NCBI RefSeq assembly: GCF_026210795.1
Contig: NC_089448.1
Span: 62,001-126,000, forward strand
Direction of reading: 5' to 3'
Origin: Rhizophagus irregularis
Taxonomy: Eukaryota > Glomeromycota > Glomeromycetes > Glomerales > Glomeraceae
Length of the DNA: 64,000 bases
Made by a program: the position numbers and the translations under genes
The notes under the pieces: generated by a model
Told to the model about the DNA's origin: nothing
Database searches by the model: none
What the model saw: only the letters and a program-made list of their open reading frames with translations
Part shown: one piece after another, positions 11,670-24,679 of the stretch
Numbering within the stretch: position 1 is the first letter of the stretch
How the letters are laid out: each line of letters begins with the position of its first letter

Positions 11670-14628
11670 GAAGGAAAAGGAAAGAAAATTCGAAATATTT
11701 GTTCATCACAAATAAAAATGAGATGGTTAAAAACTTGTAAAACTTGAATAAAATATGATTATGTACGTTACTTGCATTGTGCAATTATATTGCAATTCGA
11801 TTATCTCACGCGTGTATGAATTGAAAATTTTCATTCGTTATTACATTGAGGATTGCGCATTACATAGAACCATATTAAGAAATTATTGTTTTTTCATTGT
11901 ATGGATATTTTCTTTCATGACCTTTTTTTTTATTAGCTTCATTTCCTGTTTAAGAAATACTTCTCGGAAATTTGTAATTCAGTGCTACACAATACTTTAT
12001 GCATTAGTAAATGATTTTGTTTAAAGTTTGAACGTGTTGGGTTAACAATCTTTCATGGGTGATTTAAATATCAACCTTAAAAATACCTGTCAATTTTTCA
12101 CGTGTCTCATTAATAATAATTTAAAAAATTTTTTTAATATCTATTTTTGGTATTTCTTCCATTGTATTTAGATATTTAGAAAGTTGTAACTTGTAATAAT
12201 AAAATCTTAAAATTTCAATATCTACAAATTATCGTTGTACAACAAATATAAAAATCTAGCTGTCAAAAAAATGTTTTTATATTGACTTTTTTTTTTATTT
12301 ATCCATTTGACCTTTTTAAGACTCTTTTTAATAAGTTTTAATAAGGTTACACTGAAAAAATAATCAAATATGCATAATGATATATTTAGAAAACAATTAT
12401 AACATCTTTGGTTATAAATTTGTAATTGTTTGTAAAATACATACTCACACATGATTGAAATACAACATGAAATCATATCACATTAAACGGTTGTAATTTT
12501 CTGGGGTATTTACTTAAATAAGAAGATAAAAAAAGAAGGAGAACCCAGTACTAACTATTTATTGCACAATCAAATTTATTTCTTTATAGATCTTAGGGAT
12601 TAACGAATAAAATTGGTTTATTTTACACACGTGCATTTTTTAGGGCTGAAGAACAAAGAAAAAAACTCTCCCCGCCCAAAAAAAATAATAATACTTTTGA
12701 AATTTTCTTTTTCTTGACGCTCATAAAAAAAATAATCTTTAAATTTCTTAAAATAATCTTTTTTTTTTTTTTTTTGGCAAAAAGGCAAAATAGTTTTATA
12801 TGATGATATGATGATTCAGTAAAAACCTCAAATAATCTGGACATTTTTTATATTTTTTATACGAAACTTCAATCACGTAATTATTTTGTTATAATCATGC
12901 AAAAGTTTATTGTAACAATTTTATATTCGAAATCATATTTAATTTCTCTGTGTATTTTAATACTAGACTCGTTATGATCTTTATGATCTATCAATGAAAA
13001 TGACGTCACTTGATTATACAAGATACGTCACATCATGCATACTTTTGACATATAATCATATAATTTATATATTATCGATATTACACGTGAAAAGTTCTTT
13101 ATTTTATAGATAATTAAATGAACTCTTGGTTCTGGCCAATGAGATTCGTGAACAACAACATTTATAACGATCCTTATATTCAGATGAAACAAAGCCATAT
13201 ATAATATATATTTATATATTAAAACTGTAAGAATAAAATTAATCTTAAAAAAAATTGTTTTTTTAGAAATATTTTGACATCCAATGAAATTTGGTTTGTC
13301 AAATTATAATTATATCCAATTGTAGTCTGAAAATTAATAAATTACAAGCTATTTCAAATTTGTAATTTTTTTTATTTAGTTATTTAAAAAATTAGTTTTA
13401 GTTTATTATATTCCTTGAGAAAGTACCATCATGCAAGAGAGTAAGGTGCATAGAGGTACCTCATACAATCACATGCTATAGTTACTAAACACTATATATG
13501 AATAACAAATACAATAAATAAAATTTCATCTCATCAAGACTTACTTGCATCAAATATATAGTAAAATATATTGATTTAAAGAATTTATCTCTTATCTGCA
13601 ATCGATTTTTCTTAAAAAATTATTAATTAATTTAAAATTTTATTATTAAACTACATTTATAGCATCTTAGAATACTTTATATAACAATTATTATAGTAAA
13701 GAAAAAAAATAAAAGGAAGGTTTCGAGAACGAAGTTTTTATGTTATATATAAAAATCTAAATTTATTATTAAAAAAAAAAAATTAAACTATGGAATTAAT
13801 CCGATGATTTACGCATAACCATACATGCATAATTGCATTGTTTTTTAAAAAAATAAATAAAATAAATAAATAAATAAAAAATTTTATTTTGAAAAAAGTC
13901 AAAAATACCAAAAATACCCAATTTCGGGAAAACCTTAGATCACTTTTACAGGATAAATTTTATTGGTCAATAATTTTAAAAAAAGAATTTTCCTTCCGGT
14001 TTTTTTTCATCCATCATTCTTTCTTTGGCTAATTGCATAACTCGGAAAAAAAAAAAATGTTGTCATCCAGCATATACTTTTTCCGCTGCAATAATAATTC
14101 ACGTTATAAACGACAAAAAAAAAAAATTTACATATATTTTATCATAACCATGTTGTATAAATATGTGCATTATGTGCATATTGCATTTGATACGTGCAGT
14201 GCAGATAAAAGATAATCTTAAAAACATGAATAAGATTCATCATGATATTGTTTTTTTTATAAACAAATATATGTTCAAAAAAAATCTTGATTTCCCGGAT
14301 TTTTCCGTTTAAAAAACCATCAATTCTAACAAAGAGAATATCCATCGGTTATCGGTAAAAAATGGGTGACATTTACATTTTTAGGAGTGAATTGATGCGA
14401 TGTGACGTTACGTAGTTATAAATTCATCATCACATTAAATGATTAAAACTTATTTTCAATGGCGCAGCTATATAAAATAGTTGACATGTGAGAATAATAA
14501 AATAATATATCTATATTAGCATCTATTTAAAAATTTCATATTCAATTTCTTTGCATGTCCATGTTATAATATCTTTTCACCTAATTTTTGAAAACATTTT
14601 TTGACTATTCTTATTTTCAGCCATAAAA
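11247..14628. other. Intergenic with homopolymer tracts
   Basis: The first part to about 11815 is the bZIP promoter and is duplicated, inverted, at 19020-19400. It has a 27-base A run near 11646. The rest is AT-rich; frames at 11755-12024, 12222-12476, 12623-12844 and 14033-14345 look like low-complexity translation. I find no supported gene. Confidence 0.5.
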
Positions 14629-16369
14629 ATGAATAATCGCTTTTATCTTTTGGGTAAGAGTTCGAATTATTTGGCTAATTATTAACGGCGATTTCGATAG
14701 TAAAATACTATTCCGGGAAAATTCGCTTACTAAATGAATTACATGTTTGTTATGTTATATATGCCATTAATGGTCTAAGAACATTTATTAATTTCATCGG
14801 ATCAAGATGCGATGGTGAAACACTAAAAACATGTAAAATGCTTATCAAATCTACTATAAAAGGTTTGAAACCTTCTTTCATTCTTATTTCGTGTAACTGA
14901 AAAAAATTATATATAATGCAATTCAGATTACAATTGTTATAACAAAATCTCGTTAGTATTGAAGGTAAAAATCGTATAAAATTGATTATTAAAAAATCAA
15001 TTATTTATGAAAATTTATATACATATATATTACTTCAGATTTCTCAGCAAGATGTCGTGAAGAGGTAATGATGAAAAAATTTTATTTGCTATATTATCGA
15101 TCAAGAATCTTTTTTTTTATTTTCTTATCACTCGAATGAGTTTTCTGATTTCCTATATTTTTAAAAGTTTTACAATAATTATTTTATTTTTAATAAATAG
15201 CATGATGAAGAAGTGTTCAATTTTCATGAGGCTTATGGAACTATGGAAGTCTGTTATTATTCCTATGAACGATCTTCTCAACGTCCCGAAGCTTTTCGGT
15301 AAATTTGCAAAAGACGTGAGACATAAATATATTTGCAAAAGAGTTCTCTAAAAATTATTCAACAAATAATTGCATAGTTAGTATTATATAAATTTCTTAA
15401 CAACTGATATGGTAGTGTTTTGTTTTTTCAAGTAATACTTATTATTCTTTTTTTTCTTTTTGATCAGTTATATTAAATTCCTCCATTGTATTTCAGAAAT
15501 TAATTTGGTAATTAACTTCGCTCAAAGAAAAGATGCAACGAGAATTTTAGAGTATACATATAAACTGTACTGTACGATCAGCTAAACTGGTATTGTACAA
15601 ATCGTAGTTGTACGATTAGTTGTGTTCGTACAGTACAACCTTTTTTTACCATAAATTACCTTGAAGGACCTAAGATTTTTATAGGCGCGCGTTCCCGCCC
15701 GCCAACATTAGATCTTTTTTTAATTGTGCCTTCCGGTTTCTTTCTCTCTGATTTTCTCCATCTTCCTCTTCCCGATTTTTTTTTCTTTCTCAAGAGGATG
15801 CGGTGATGCATAAATGTCCTTAAGAAACTCTTGGAAATGTCTAGTAAGTAGATATAGGGATGATTGTATTTATTACAAGAAATTACTGAAAAGTTTATTA
15901 TTGGTTTATTGTCGATTTTTTAAAATTTTAGGTACAAATGGATCAAAATCTTATGTATTAAGGTTCGCGAATCTTTCATCTAATCTAACAAAAGAGAAAT
16001 GGATCGTTCACAATAATGGTTCTTATTTTTCGTTAGTTATGCGTGTTACTTTCTTTAGGTTCATTCATGGTATGATAACTTCATTAAGCGATAATAACAA
16101 TTTATTTGAGATTCCTTACGATAATTATCCGATAACTTCAGATTTGTCAACAATTTCAGATGCATCAATTTCAGGTGTATCAATTTCATCATTTTCAAAT
16201 GCATCAATCTCAGATGCATCAATTTCGGACGGTACGTATAAAAAGTTTTATAATTTATCTTATAGTACATTATTAAGTTATTATTTTTTTCTTTTATTAA
16301 TGTATCCACAGAACAACCCATAGTTCGGTCAAGCCGTCCTACAGATCGTAAACATAAGATTCCTTATTA
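14629..16369 (+). CDS. Unidentified multi-exon coding region, possibly degenerate
   Basis: Three short segments join in phase with good splice sites: 14629-14653, 15039-15064 and 15201-15298. They give a hydrophilic peptide containing HDEEVFNFHEAYGTMEVCYY. A phase-2 acceptor near 15857 would continue into a long open frame (15814-16323 region) with an Asn/Ser stretch and an SDASISGVSIS-type repeat. This splices at about 16231 to an exon from 16312, which reads RSSRPTDRKHKIPY and then TAA at 16367-16369. The frame stays coding-like after that stop (TSDEPAKVEILLESL), which suggests a recent truncation. I recognise no domain. The central part, 15299-15857, is the weakest link. It may be one broken gene or two fragments. 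Confidence 0.35.
15567..15636. repeat. Inverted repeat, GTACTGTACGA arms
   Basis: Perfect 11-bp arms GTACTGTACGA (15567-15577) and TCGTACAGTAC (15626-15636), with further partial pairing inside (CAGCTAA versus TTAGTTG). The same TACTGTAC word recurs at 35215 and 45360-45420. Function unknown. Confidence 0.6.
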
Positions 16370-17021
16370 AACAAGTGATGAACCTGCTAAAGTAGAAATT
16401 TTATTGGAATCATTAATGATCAATATTAATACTAGTAAGAAATGGTCAGAATATTTTTTTTAATCATGGAATTTATTTGTTATTTAATATCTTTACATGT
16501 TCTGAGCTTTGCCCAGTTTTATATAAATTTCTGAAGACTAGTGTATCGCAATATGTGAGCATAGTTTGTGTTAAAAAAATAGAACAAAAACTTGAAAAAG
16601 TTCTTGATTATAGCTTAATAATTTTTAATGAATACTAAATTCAAAGACTGTCCAAAATAACAACAATATAACAGTTATTTCAATCGAGCATATAAATAAA
16701 CTTATTTTTATTTGAAGAGTGTTTATGATTATGAATTATTTTTATTATATTTTATTTCTTCAATACCTTTCTGTAATTTTTCTAATTTACAGTACTTTCC
16801 AAAGAAATTGAAGAGATGTGCGCAATAGGGTTGTATCGCACTGATCATTATAGTATTCATGGTGTGGTGTCGGCACCATCTCGGTCACGCTCAAATTCTT
16901 AATCACTGCTAAGGTCGCCATCCTATCCTCTACGAGTCTTACATAATACCTATAATACATACTATAAATAATCTGGTCTTTGTTTCTCCTTTCTGTCTAT
17001 TAGAAACAATTTTTAGTTATG

Positions 17022-17221
17022 CATGGGGCGTAATTACTCATGTTGTTTCGTTCTATATGAATTACGCCGTCATAATTGTTGAATTGGATCTGCAGATCTG
17101 TTGTAGTAAAATTGTCAATTGTCATCAATTTGACATTGGCAATTCGACAATTATTGACATTATTGTAATTAATTTGCCAACGTAATAATTCAGCATTGCC
17201 TGATCATATTACGCCTCCATG
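17022..17221. mobile_element. Candidate 200-bp MITE with CATGG(A)GGCGTAAT ends
   Basis: Ends read CATGGGGCGTAATTA and (reverse complement) CATGGAGGCGTAATA, an imperfect terminal inverted repeat. Both sides are flanked by TATG (17018-17021 and 17222-17225), a possible 4-bp target duplication. A TA duplication with a slightly longer TIR is an alternative reading. The interior carries repeated TTGACA/TGTCAA words and no ORF. No second copy was seen in this window. Confidence 0.45.
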
Positions 17222-17259
17222 TATGGTTCTCAGTTTCTATGATAGCCTTAAAGGCAAAG

Positions 17260-18157
17260 TACGATATTTTTTGATGCAGAAAATCATGTACAAGGCAATA
17301 TCCCATTAAAGGATAATCTACTTCCTCTTCAGCAGATAAAAAATCAAAACCACGATCGTGTTACTCAACATAACTTGTGCATCATATGTACTTTGATTCT
17401 TAACACCATAAGAATAATCATTAGAGCTTAAAGGTCTGAAGTCCGAAATTTGTTTGAATTCATCAGCTTTAACAAACTCTAATCGTGATTCTATTTTCTT
17501 TTTAACTTCCTAAAGATTCCGTATTCATATTCATCACTCAACTTGCGAAAGTCATCATAATCTAATTTCTTCGTTAATTTAAATAAAAATCTTCCAACAA
17601 AATCTCTACATTTTCTATTAACTTCTTTCTCTCGTTCAGCTTTAACGAATTTCAATTCAATTCATTGTGTCACAATTTCAATTCATCGTATTTTACCTTC
17701 AATTCATTGTTTTCCCGCTTCAAATTCTTCTATAAGATTAAGTATATCAAATATTTTTTCAAATAATTGATTTTCCTGTTCTGGTATCTGATTTCCTATA
17801 ACGTTTTGTAGTTCGTTTAGATCAGTTCTAACTTGATCAACTTGATCGATCAATGATTCATCAACTGCTATTTAAAAATATAAAAAGCAAAACATGGTTA
17901 TTGGTTATATAATACATTATATGGTTTAGATGTTAAAATTTAATGTTGCTTTATTACCTTCCTCTTTGTTTTTTACACGTTTCTTTTCTCTTTTATCTTC
18001 TTTTTTTTTCTCCTTCGTCTTCAAGTCGTGTGTATCCAAGAGCGGTACCCACAAAAAAATCGCTTTTCTCTCCTTATAGTCTGATACATATAGTATAGTC
18101 GAAAGCTGTGCAGGCATTATCTCTTCTACTGGACATTTTATAGATTTGAAAAATCTT
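17260..18157 (-). pseudogene. Broken coiled-coil protein gene, unidentified
   Basis: One exon (to 17958) encodes CPVEEIMPAQLSTILYVSDY and a Lys/Glu-rich stretch. It joins in phase through a GTAATA donor to an exon starting at 17867 that reads AVDESLIDQVDQVRTDLNEL and on to EEFEAGKQ, then TGA (about 17713). Beyond this, other frames continue in the same helical, charged style (KAEREKEVNRKCRDFVGRF, then TKKLDYDDFRKLSDEYEYG) with stops and frameshifts. So the 3' part is decayed, or the gene has been truncated recently. The predicted protein is coiled-coil-like; I do not recognise a family. The 5' end was not found. Confidence 0.4.
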
Positions 18158-18909
18158 ACTTGTTAAAAAAAAAGTACAACAATTTTGATTTCTTTAATGA
18201 AAAAAATAAAAGAAATGTAAAATGTAAGAAATAAAAGTTTCAATGATTGATGATGTACAGTATAAATTTAATGATTGTACTGTGTAACACAAAAACACTG
18301 ATCTTTTTTTTTATTAAGTTAAATTGACTCAATTGTCTTACGTGTTGGGAATTTTACTTTACATAGAAAAGAATACCAAGGTATAAACTATCGCAAATCT
18401 GTTTATTGTAATAGGCACTAAACTAAAGCCTATCAATAACTGATCAACTATACAGTCAGCTGACCAAATCAACTAGTCAAACACTATATAAAAACAATTA
18501 CTCTAATATGCAAGGAGAATAATACAATTTTTAAATTCACAATTATTTTGGATTAAAAATAACTATCTATTTTTAATAATTCGTTTATTTATATCCTTAA
18601 AATTTTACATTTATTAATTTTTTCGATTTTTTTTTTCACAACTTTTTTTTCGATATTAAGCAACTGATCAAGTCTATTTTATTATTAGTCACAAATATAT
18701 AAAATTTTAATTAAAAACTTGCTCTTTCCATTCCTGTCCTACTTTCGATTGCTAAAAACTTACGATATGTTCAAATAACACGGGAAACTTTTAACCAACG
18801 GAAATATGAATGAAAAATGGAATTAGTGTAATAAAATTTATTAAGGATAACATTAATTTTTCTCTAATAGTCAAAATTCCTGAAAATTAGGGAATTTATT
18901 CTGAGATAG

Positions 18910-19029
18910 CTACTGCTGGCGCACTTGGAGCTGCCGGAGTATGATTACTATGATATACCTGAAAGATGGTTCGAAAAATCACTTGAAAAAAAGACCGATC
19001 CTAAAATCACAGAACTGGTCAACGTGTGA
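18910..19029 (+). pseudogene. Orphan coding-like terminal exon
   Basis: After a TAG acceptor-like site the frame reads LELPEYDYYDIPERWFEKSL and on to ELVNV-stop (TGA 19027-19029), a charged non-repetitive peptide. No upstream exon was found. It abuts the border of the duplicated bZIP segment, so it may be the fragment of a gene cut by that duplication. Confidence 0.3.
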
Positions 19030-20260
19030 ATAATCGAATTGCAATCGAATTGCACAATGCGCGTAACGCACATAATCATATTTATTTATTTATTCAACTC
19101 TTATATTTATATAAAGGTACTTTGATATATCAAAAAAAAATTTTTTTTGAAACTTTATACGAAAAATTTTCATTGTTGTATCATCACAATGTAATTTTTT
19201 TCTTAAAGCCTTATTTCCTTATATATTTTTAAGTTTGAGTAGATCAAAGATACTGTGTTTGAACCATTGGCTTCTATTAAATGCAATTAAGTTTGAGGCC
19301 AATCATATATCAAGTACAGACACGTTTTAATGGATTGTTTTCTATAAAATGTTGAACAAAAATTTCCTTGTGCAACGAAATTTTCCTTCTTTCTCCTTCC
19401 CTTTCGAAATGAGTGACCGATCGTTGCCCCAACGTTTCAGATTACCTTTACCGAAACCTATTAACGGTTCCTCAAATATAATGAATCTCCAATAAATAAC
19501 TGTATTCCTAACCCTCAACTTTCTCAAACATCATCATTAGATGTCATTCCTTATCGTAAGTTATTTTGTTTATAATTTATCCGTAAAAGTAAAAAAGCTT
19601 CGATATTAAACATAAATACTTTTTTTTTTTGTAACCCAATTCCCTTAACGTAATCTTTTTATTTTATTTTGTATACTTACACAGAACAACAAACTTTAAA
19701 TTTGCATCCTGCCGGAAAACCAATGCCGAATCGACGCGGTAGGAAACCATTGGCAACCATGCCTTTGGGTGTGAGTATTGTGATTTTTTTACGCGACAAG
19801 ATTACAATATGAATTTATAAGAATTTGAATATAATGCTGGTCAAATTCGATGGGTACCCGTTTTCGGGGTGCTTAATAACAGTCAAGTACGTTATACATA
19901 CTTCCTAAATGATTCTCATTTTTTGAGTATCTATTCCTTATTTACTTACCTTTTTTGTCCATCCAATTAGAAAAAGCGCGTTCAGAACCTAACCAACAAA
20001 GAGCATTTCGTCAACGTAAAGAAAACTATATAAGAAATTTGGAGTTAAGAGCTTTAGATATAATTCGGCACAGGACGAAATCAAAACTTTGAATGATAGG
20101 ATAGCAATGTTAGAGAAAGGCTTGCAGCTTGCTTCTTCCAGGTTAATAAGAAGCGAAACTATAAAGAATGTTAATAATAGAGATCCAAACACAATATTAT
20201 GGTGAGAGCCATAATTGATAATCACACAATTTAACGATGGCGGACCTTGATGACAATCAT
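19020..20260 (+). pseudogene. Inverted, frameshifted copy of the bZIP gene and its promoter
   Basis: This segment is homologous to the reverse complement of about 10130-11815, including promoter, exon 1 (ATG 19409), intron 1, exon 2 (ending MPLG before GTGAGT), intron 2 and the start of exon 3. Exon 1 has lost about 10 bases after AACGGTTCC, a frameshift. The basic-region exon has lost one C (CCAACAAAG versus CCAACCAAAG), so the N-x3-QR signature no longer reads through in the spliced phase. About 30 bases are missing around 20200, and homology fades before the C-terminal region. Intron 2 lacks the MITE present in the intact copy. It is a dead gene copy; the intact paralogue is at 9677-11246. 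Confidence 0.8.
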
Positions 20261-20929
20261 TGTTATCATCGACAAGAGCGTTATCTTATTCTAAAGCAAT
20301 TTTAATCCTCATTGCATGACCTCTACATACATCTACTTGCTGATTTGAATAAGACATTTAGTCAATGGGAAAACGAACATGTATGATAAGCAGAATTTGA
20401 TGATAATTTTTCTTATAATCTTACACTATGATATTTTAAAATATCGCGGCTTAGCCACCATTAGATAAATAAATTATGCATAAAAACACCCCTTTGGAAA
20501 TTTCGTTTTCAAAATTTGGGTGCATTCCGTCCTTATAAAAAATTTTATCCGTTATTTCTGTAAAAAAATGAGCCTTTTACGGTAAAAAGATGCGATGTAT
20601 CGACTTTTTTATAGGGCGTACATGATTTGAAATGAATTTTAGATACTCAATTAAGGTATTTCCTTGTCGTAAGTTTAAAATTACTGTATAACGGATAATG
20701 TTCAAAGTATAATAAAATATAAAGAAGTTGAAGGCTTTACGTTGTGGTGCACAAGATTTTAAATTATCATTAGATTCATATTTGAACAACCTATCCATTT
20801 ATTTGATATGGTTGGATATTTAATTATTAGATGATTATGGTTAATATCATTAACATTTTCAACATTATCGTTGGGATTGTTGTGTAATCTCTGAGAAGAA
20901 ATACTTTTTTGTAACCAATACTAACGTGG

Positions 20930-21180
20930 TCTTTTATTTTGCATACATGCACATACATGCACAGAACAAATTCCGAATTTGCATTCTATCGGCAAAATAG
21001 ATGTTTTACGCGACAGCTAGTTACTTATCGAATTTTTTTTTTACTCAGTTACAACTAACCAAAGAAAATTTTCAATATAAGAAACCTACATGGGAACTTT
21101 GGAAATAAGGCTTCAAATCTTGTTTACGTTTAACTACTCAGCGCAGGACGAAATCAAATGTTTACATCATATAATTCAAC
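20930..21180 (+). pseudogene. Second, highly decayed bZIP remnant
   Basis: Ordered matches to the bZIP locus remain: the end of intron 1 and exon 2 (CAGAACAAATTCCGAATTTG, then CTATCGGCAAAA), the intron word ACGCGACA, and the basic/zipper region (CAAAGAAAA, then GCGCAGGACGAAATCAAA). Stops and indels are everywhere. This shows the bZIP segment was duplicated more than once here. Confidence 0.55.
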
Positions 21181-21889
21181 GGCTGTTGAATCTTTTCAGC
21201 AAATTTATCAACAATTAAAAATAAATACCCGATTACTGAATGAATATTGGAGTAATTGGACGATTACAAGACTAAAACTGGACAAAGACTCGGTATTCAA
21301 ATATATTTTTATAAATCAAATGGTGATGAAATGACTTTTTTTTGATAATTTTATAATTACTAATTCCTATTTATGAATAATCAATTTTTTTTTATTTTTG
21401 TTATAAGATAAATGTTTTTTTCGGCATCATTGACTAGAAAATCAGTTGAAAGACTCGTTGCAGGATTTTCTCTTCGTTCTACAATTTCGACTTCCCAGTG
21501 GAATATCCTCTGTTTTTCTCTGAATAACCAAATTTAATTATAATTACTCGCGACAGCAAAGACAGCTTTAATTCTATCAATTGTTCTTCTTCACAATAAA
21601 ACTTGTATTATCCTCATTGTATTAACGTCCAATTTTATTTCAACTTCTCTGAGAGCTTTTGTACGAGTAACGTGATGATCGTCGAGATCGTCCAATTGGA
21701 GTTAATTGCTAAATTTTATGCATGGTTTCACGAAAACATGATATAAATGTTCAATGTTGTAATCTCCGATTGTATTTTGTCTTATAAATCATCTTGTTAA
21801 TTAATAAACTAAAGTTTATAATATATTATTTCTAAGTACGAAAAAATTTATTATTTGTTATTATTTTTTTTTAAAGAAAAAAGGTCTCA

Positions 21890-24031
21890 ATGGAACAAGA
21901 ATTAATAGTATTAACATCATTGTCAAAAAAGACTTTACAATTTGGAGAAAACTTGTGTTCTAAAGCTGATAACTATGTAAAAGAATGCAAAGTTGATGTC
22001 GAAAATGTAGAAAAAATTTGTCCAAAATTAAAATTTCTTTGGAGCGAATTAGAAGTTCAAGCTCAGGTATCTTGAATCGATTTTTTACTTTTTATTTTAT
22101 CTTATTTTATTTTTAAAAAAAAGTTTTAATTTGCGTTTTAATGTAATGAAGTCGGTTGAAAAATTGAAGAGTTTTGCAGAAAAACAAAATGGAATATTAC
22201 AACAATTTTATGCTGTAAGTAAGGCCATTTCTCGTGTAGTCTTTTTTTTTAAAAAATTAAATCTCATCTCTTAGTTAAAAAAAAATTTAGAGTAAAGAAC
22301 AAGAATTGATGATGTTAACTAATGAGTTAGAAAATACATTACAAAATTTGCGCTGTAAACATGTTGATATATCAATTAGAGAGAATGCAGTCGCATTAGA
22401 AAAATCAACGAGAGAAAATACACCACCAGGAGGTGGTGATTTAAGTGGAGGAAAAAGAGGGCTTGAATTTGATTTTATTGAAAAAGATTATAATAATAAA
22501 ATTGAAGAAAAGATCACTTTATATGATTACGTTGAAGAACAAAGCGTACAAGAATTAAAAGATAAAACTCGAGAAGAAGTTTCAGCTATAGTGGTAAATG
22601 ATCGTCTTTTCTGTCTTTTATTTTTTGTGTAAGATATTTATTAACAAAAACATATTGTTAATTTTTCTTCGTATAGAATTATTATAATAATAGTTTAACA
22701 TTAATAGAGTATATAAAAAATCATTTATTGCAATTTAACGAAATGCTCGAAAGTAATACCATTTCATTTGAAGAGTCCGTTATAGAATTTTCTCGTGATA
22801 AATGTAATATATTGGATCAAGAAACTCGTTCTATGGCGGAAATTTTAGTTTCATTAGCAAAACATTATGATCAAGTTGCTGCAGCTTTAAAGTAAGTATA
22901 TAGGATTTTTCTTTCTTTTTTTTTGGATCACAATTAATTTACTTTTTTTTATTGTTATAGAGCATGCCAATCGAATACTGAAGAGTTAGATATTTCTGGT
23001 AGGATAAAACATACTCTATTTTAATTTAAACACTTTGCTGAGTTATATGATTAAACGTATACCAATATTCTTTTCTAGTCCTGAAGGAAGATACAGATTT
23101 AATACCGACTATAGTTGAAGAATTACAAGAAAGCCTTCAAAAGATCGAGTCCACTTGGTAAGAATTAATGAATACAATCTAAAAGTATATATTATATATT
23201 AATTTTTTTAATTTATTATTTAGTGAAGAAGTTCGCATTAGAAATCAAATATATCAAGTATCATATGACGAGGCCGGTAAATTATTTACGGAATTAGAAG
23301 GTTTTGGAACAAAAATGGAAAGTTTTGTAAATACAATGAAAGAACTTGAAGCTGATTTTGAGAGAAGTTCCACTATTGTAGATCGTTATTTGGAAGAATT
23401 ATATAATTTAAATTTATGGTAATGGTAATTTTTGTTTGATTTATTATGTTAAGTAATTATAATAATATACTTTTTCAAAAATCTAGGTATGAAGAATTCT
23501 CTAAGTCATATGATTATATGATCATGGAGATTGATAGAAGAAATCGAGTAAGGGAGCAGCATGAAAAAACTGCCGAGGAATATTTAGCGAAACTTGAAGG
23601 ATTATATATTGGTATTTTTTAGCTATAATTTGGCTAATTATTTATGCTAGTAAAAAAATTTTTTTAAATAACAACTCTTTATTAGAGGAGGCACAACAAA
23701 GAGAAATTTTCTTTCAAAATCAAGGAAGGTATCTTCCAATAGATTTATGTCCTCCTATTCAGGTATATTTATATTCTTAAAGATAATTGTGAAAATTTTA
23801 AACGTGGAACAGTCAGCTAAGATTAAATATTATTCTAGGAACCACCAATTAAATACGATATTATTCCTCAATATATTTCACGTTTACCAACAATATCGAG
23901 TAAGACTTTAGCAGAGGTAAATAATTATTAATTAAATTAAGAAGTCATACGATTGATTATTCACAAAAATTTTTTATTTTTTTTTATAGGCACAGGAAAA
24001 TATATTAAAATATAAGGGAAGAATACTTTAG
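21890..24031 (+). CDS. ATG17: Autophagy scaffold protein Atg17, 11 exons, 463 aa
   Basis: Scaffold of the Atg1 kinase complex that nucleates the phagophore assembly site in the cytoplasm. Exons: 21890-22066, 22152-22214, 22291-22593, 22677-22891, 22961-22998, 23079-23157, 23224-23418, 23487-23611, 23686-23762, 23839-23916, 23990-24031. All are GT-AG and in phase (1392 nt). The protein is almost wholly helical. Diagnostic parts are the N-terminal helix (LTSLSKKTLQFGENLCSKA), the middle MAEILVSLAKHYDQVAAALK (Atg17 proteins share a SLxxHYDxCxxALK-like segment) and the C-terminal GRYLPIDLCPPIQEPP, which matches the GxYLPxDLxPxLxxPP end of Atg17. Length is normal for the family. A short Gly-rich insertion (PPGGGDLSGGKRG) sits in exon 3. 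The identification rests on these motifs; the fission yeast and animal counterparts (Atg17/FIP200) are much more divergent. Confidence 0.88.
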
Positions 24032-24679
24032 CTGTTAGATTTATATAATTTATAGACAATATAAGTTCGTTTATTTGTTTATAAAAAAAAACTATAATAT
24101 AATAAATAGATATTTATTTTTAGACTAATAAAAAATAAAATGGGTAAATGAAGTAATAAAAAAATTTGGTATCGTTTTTTGATTCTTTCGGTTGGATAAA
24201 CTAACATAAATTTAACCTATTGTTAGTGCAAAGTCTTTTGAGTTTCATATGGTGCTTAAAATTGTTATGAATCATTATTTTTAGTTAATTACTTACCTCA
24301 TTTGATGGCTTAAAGACCAACTTTTTGTTGTTTGTGAAACTCATTTACCTTTTGATCATTAAATTTTTTGTCAATACCGAAACTTTTATTCCTTCCCATT
24401 AGAACTTTCAGAATTTTATCATTTTATCAACAAGTACTCCATGAATGTCCTTGAGGACTATAAAGAACAAAAGATTTTTAGATTTATGATGATTTATTTT
24501 AACAATATTTTTTAAGCGAATAAATCATTTACTCGATCTCTTTTGATTTATTAGGGCATTTTAGCCAAGTCTAAATCAATCAAAAATTAAGATATAAGAA
24601 AGATCTCGGCTAGTCTAATTTCTTTTTGTAGGTAGGTTGAGAGGTTTTTTTGTAATTTATACAAACAAATAGCGTCTAG
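24032..24679. other. Intergenic
   Basis: AT-rich 3' flank of the Atg17 gene. No ORF, repeat or structure stands out. Confidence 0.5.

Noticed and set aside
14650-14720. Possible tRNA (GAGTTCGAATTA-like T-loop)
   Set aside because: No acceptor stem or anticodon arm can be folded around it.
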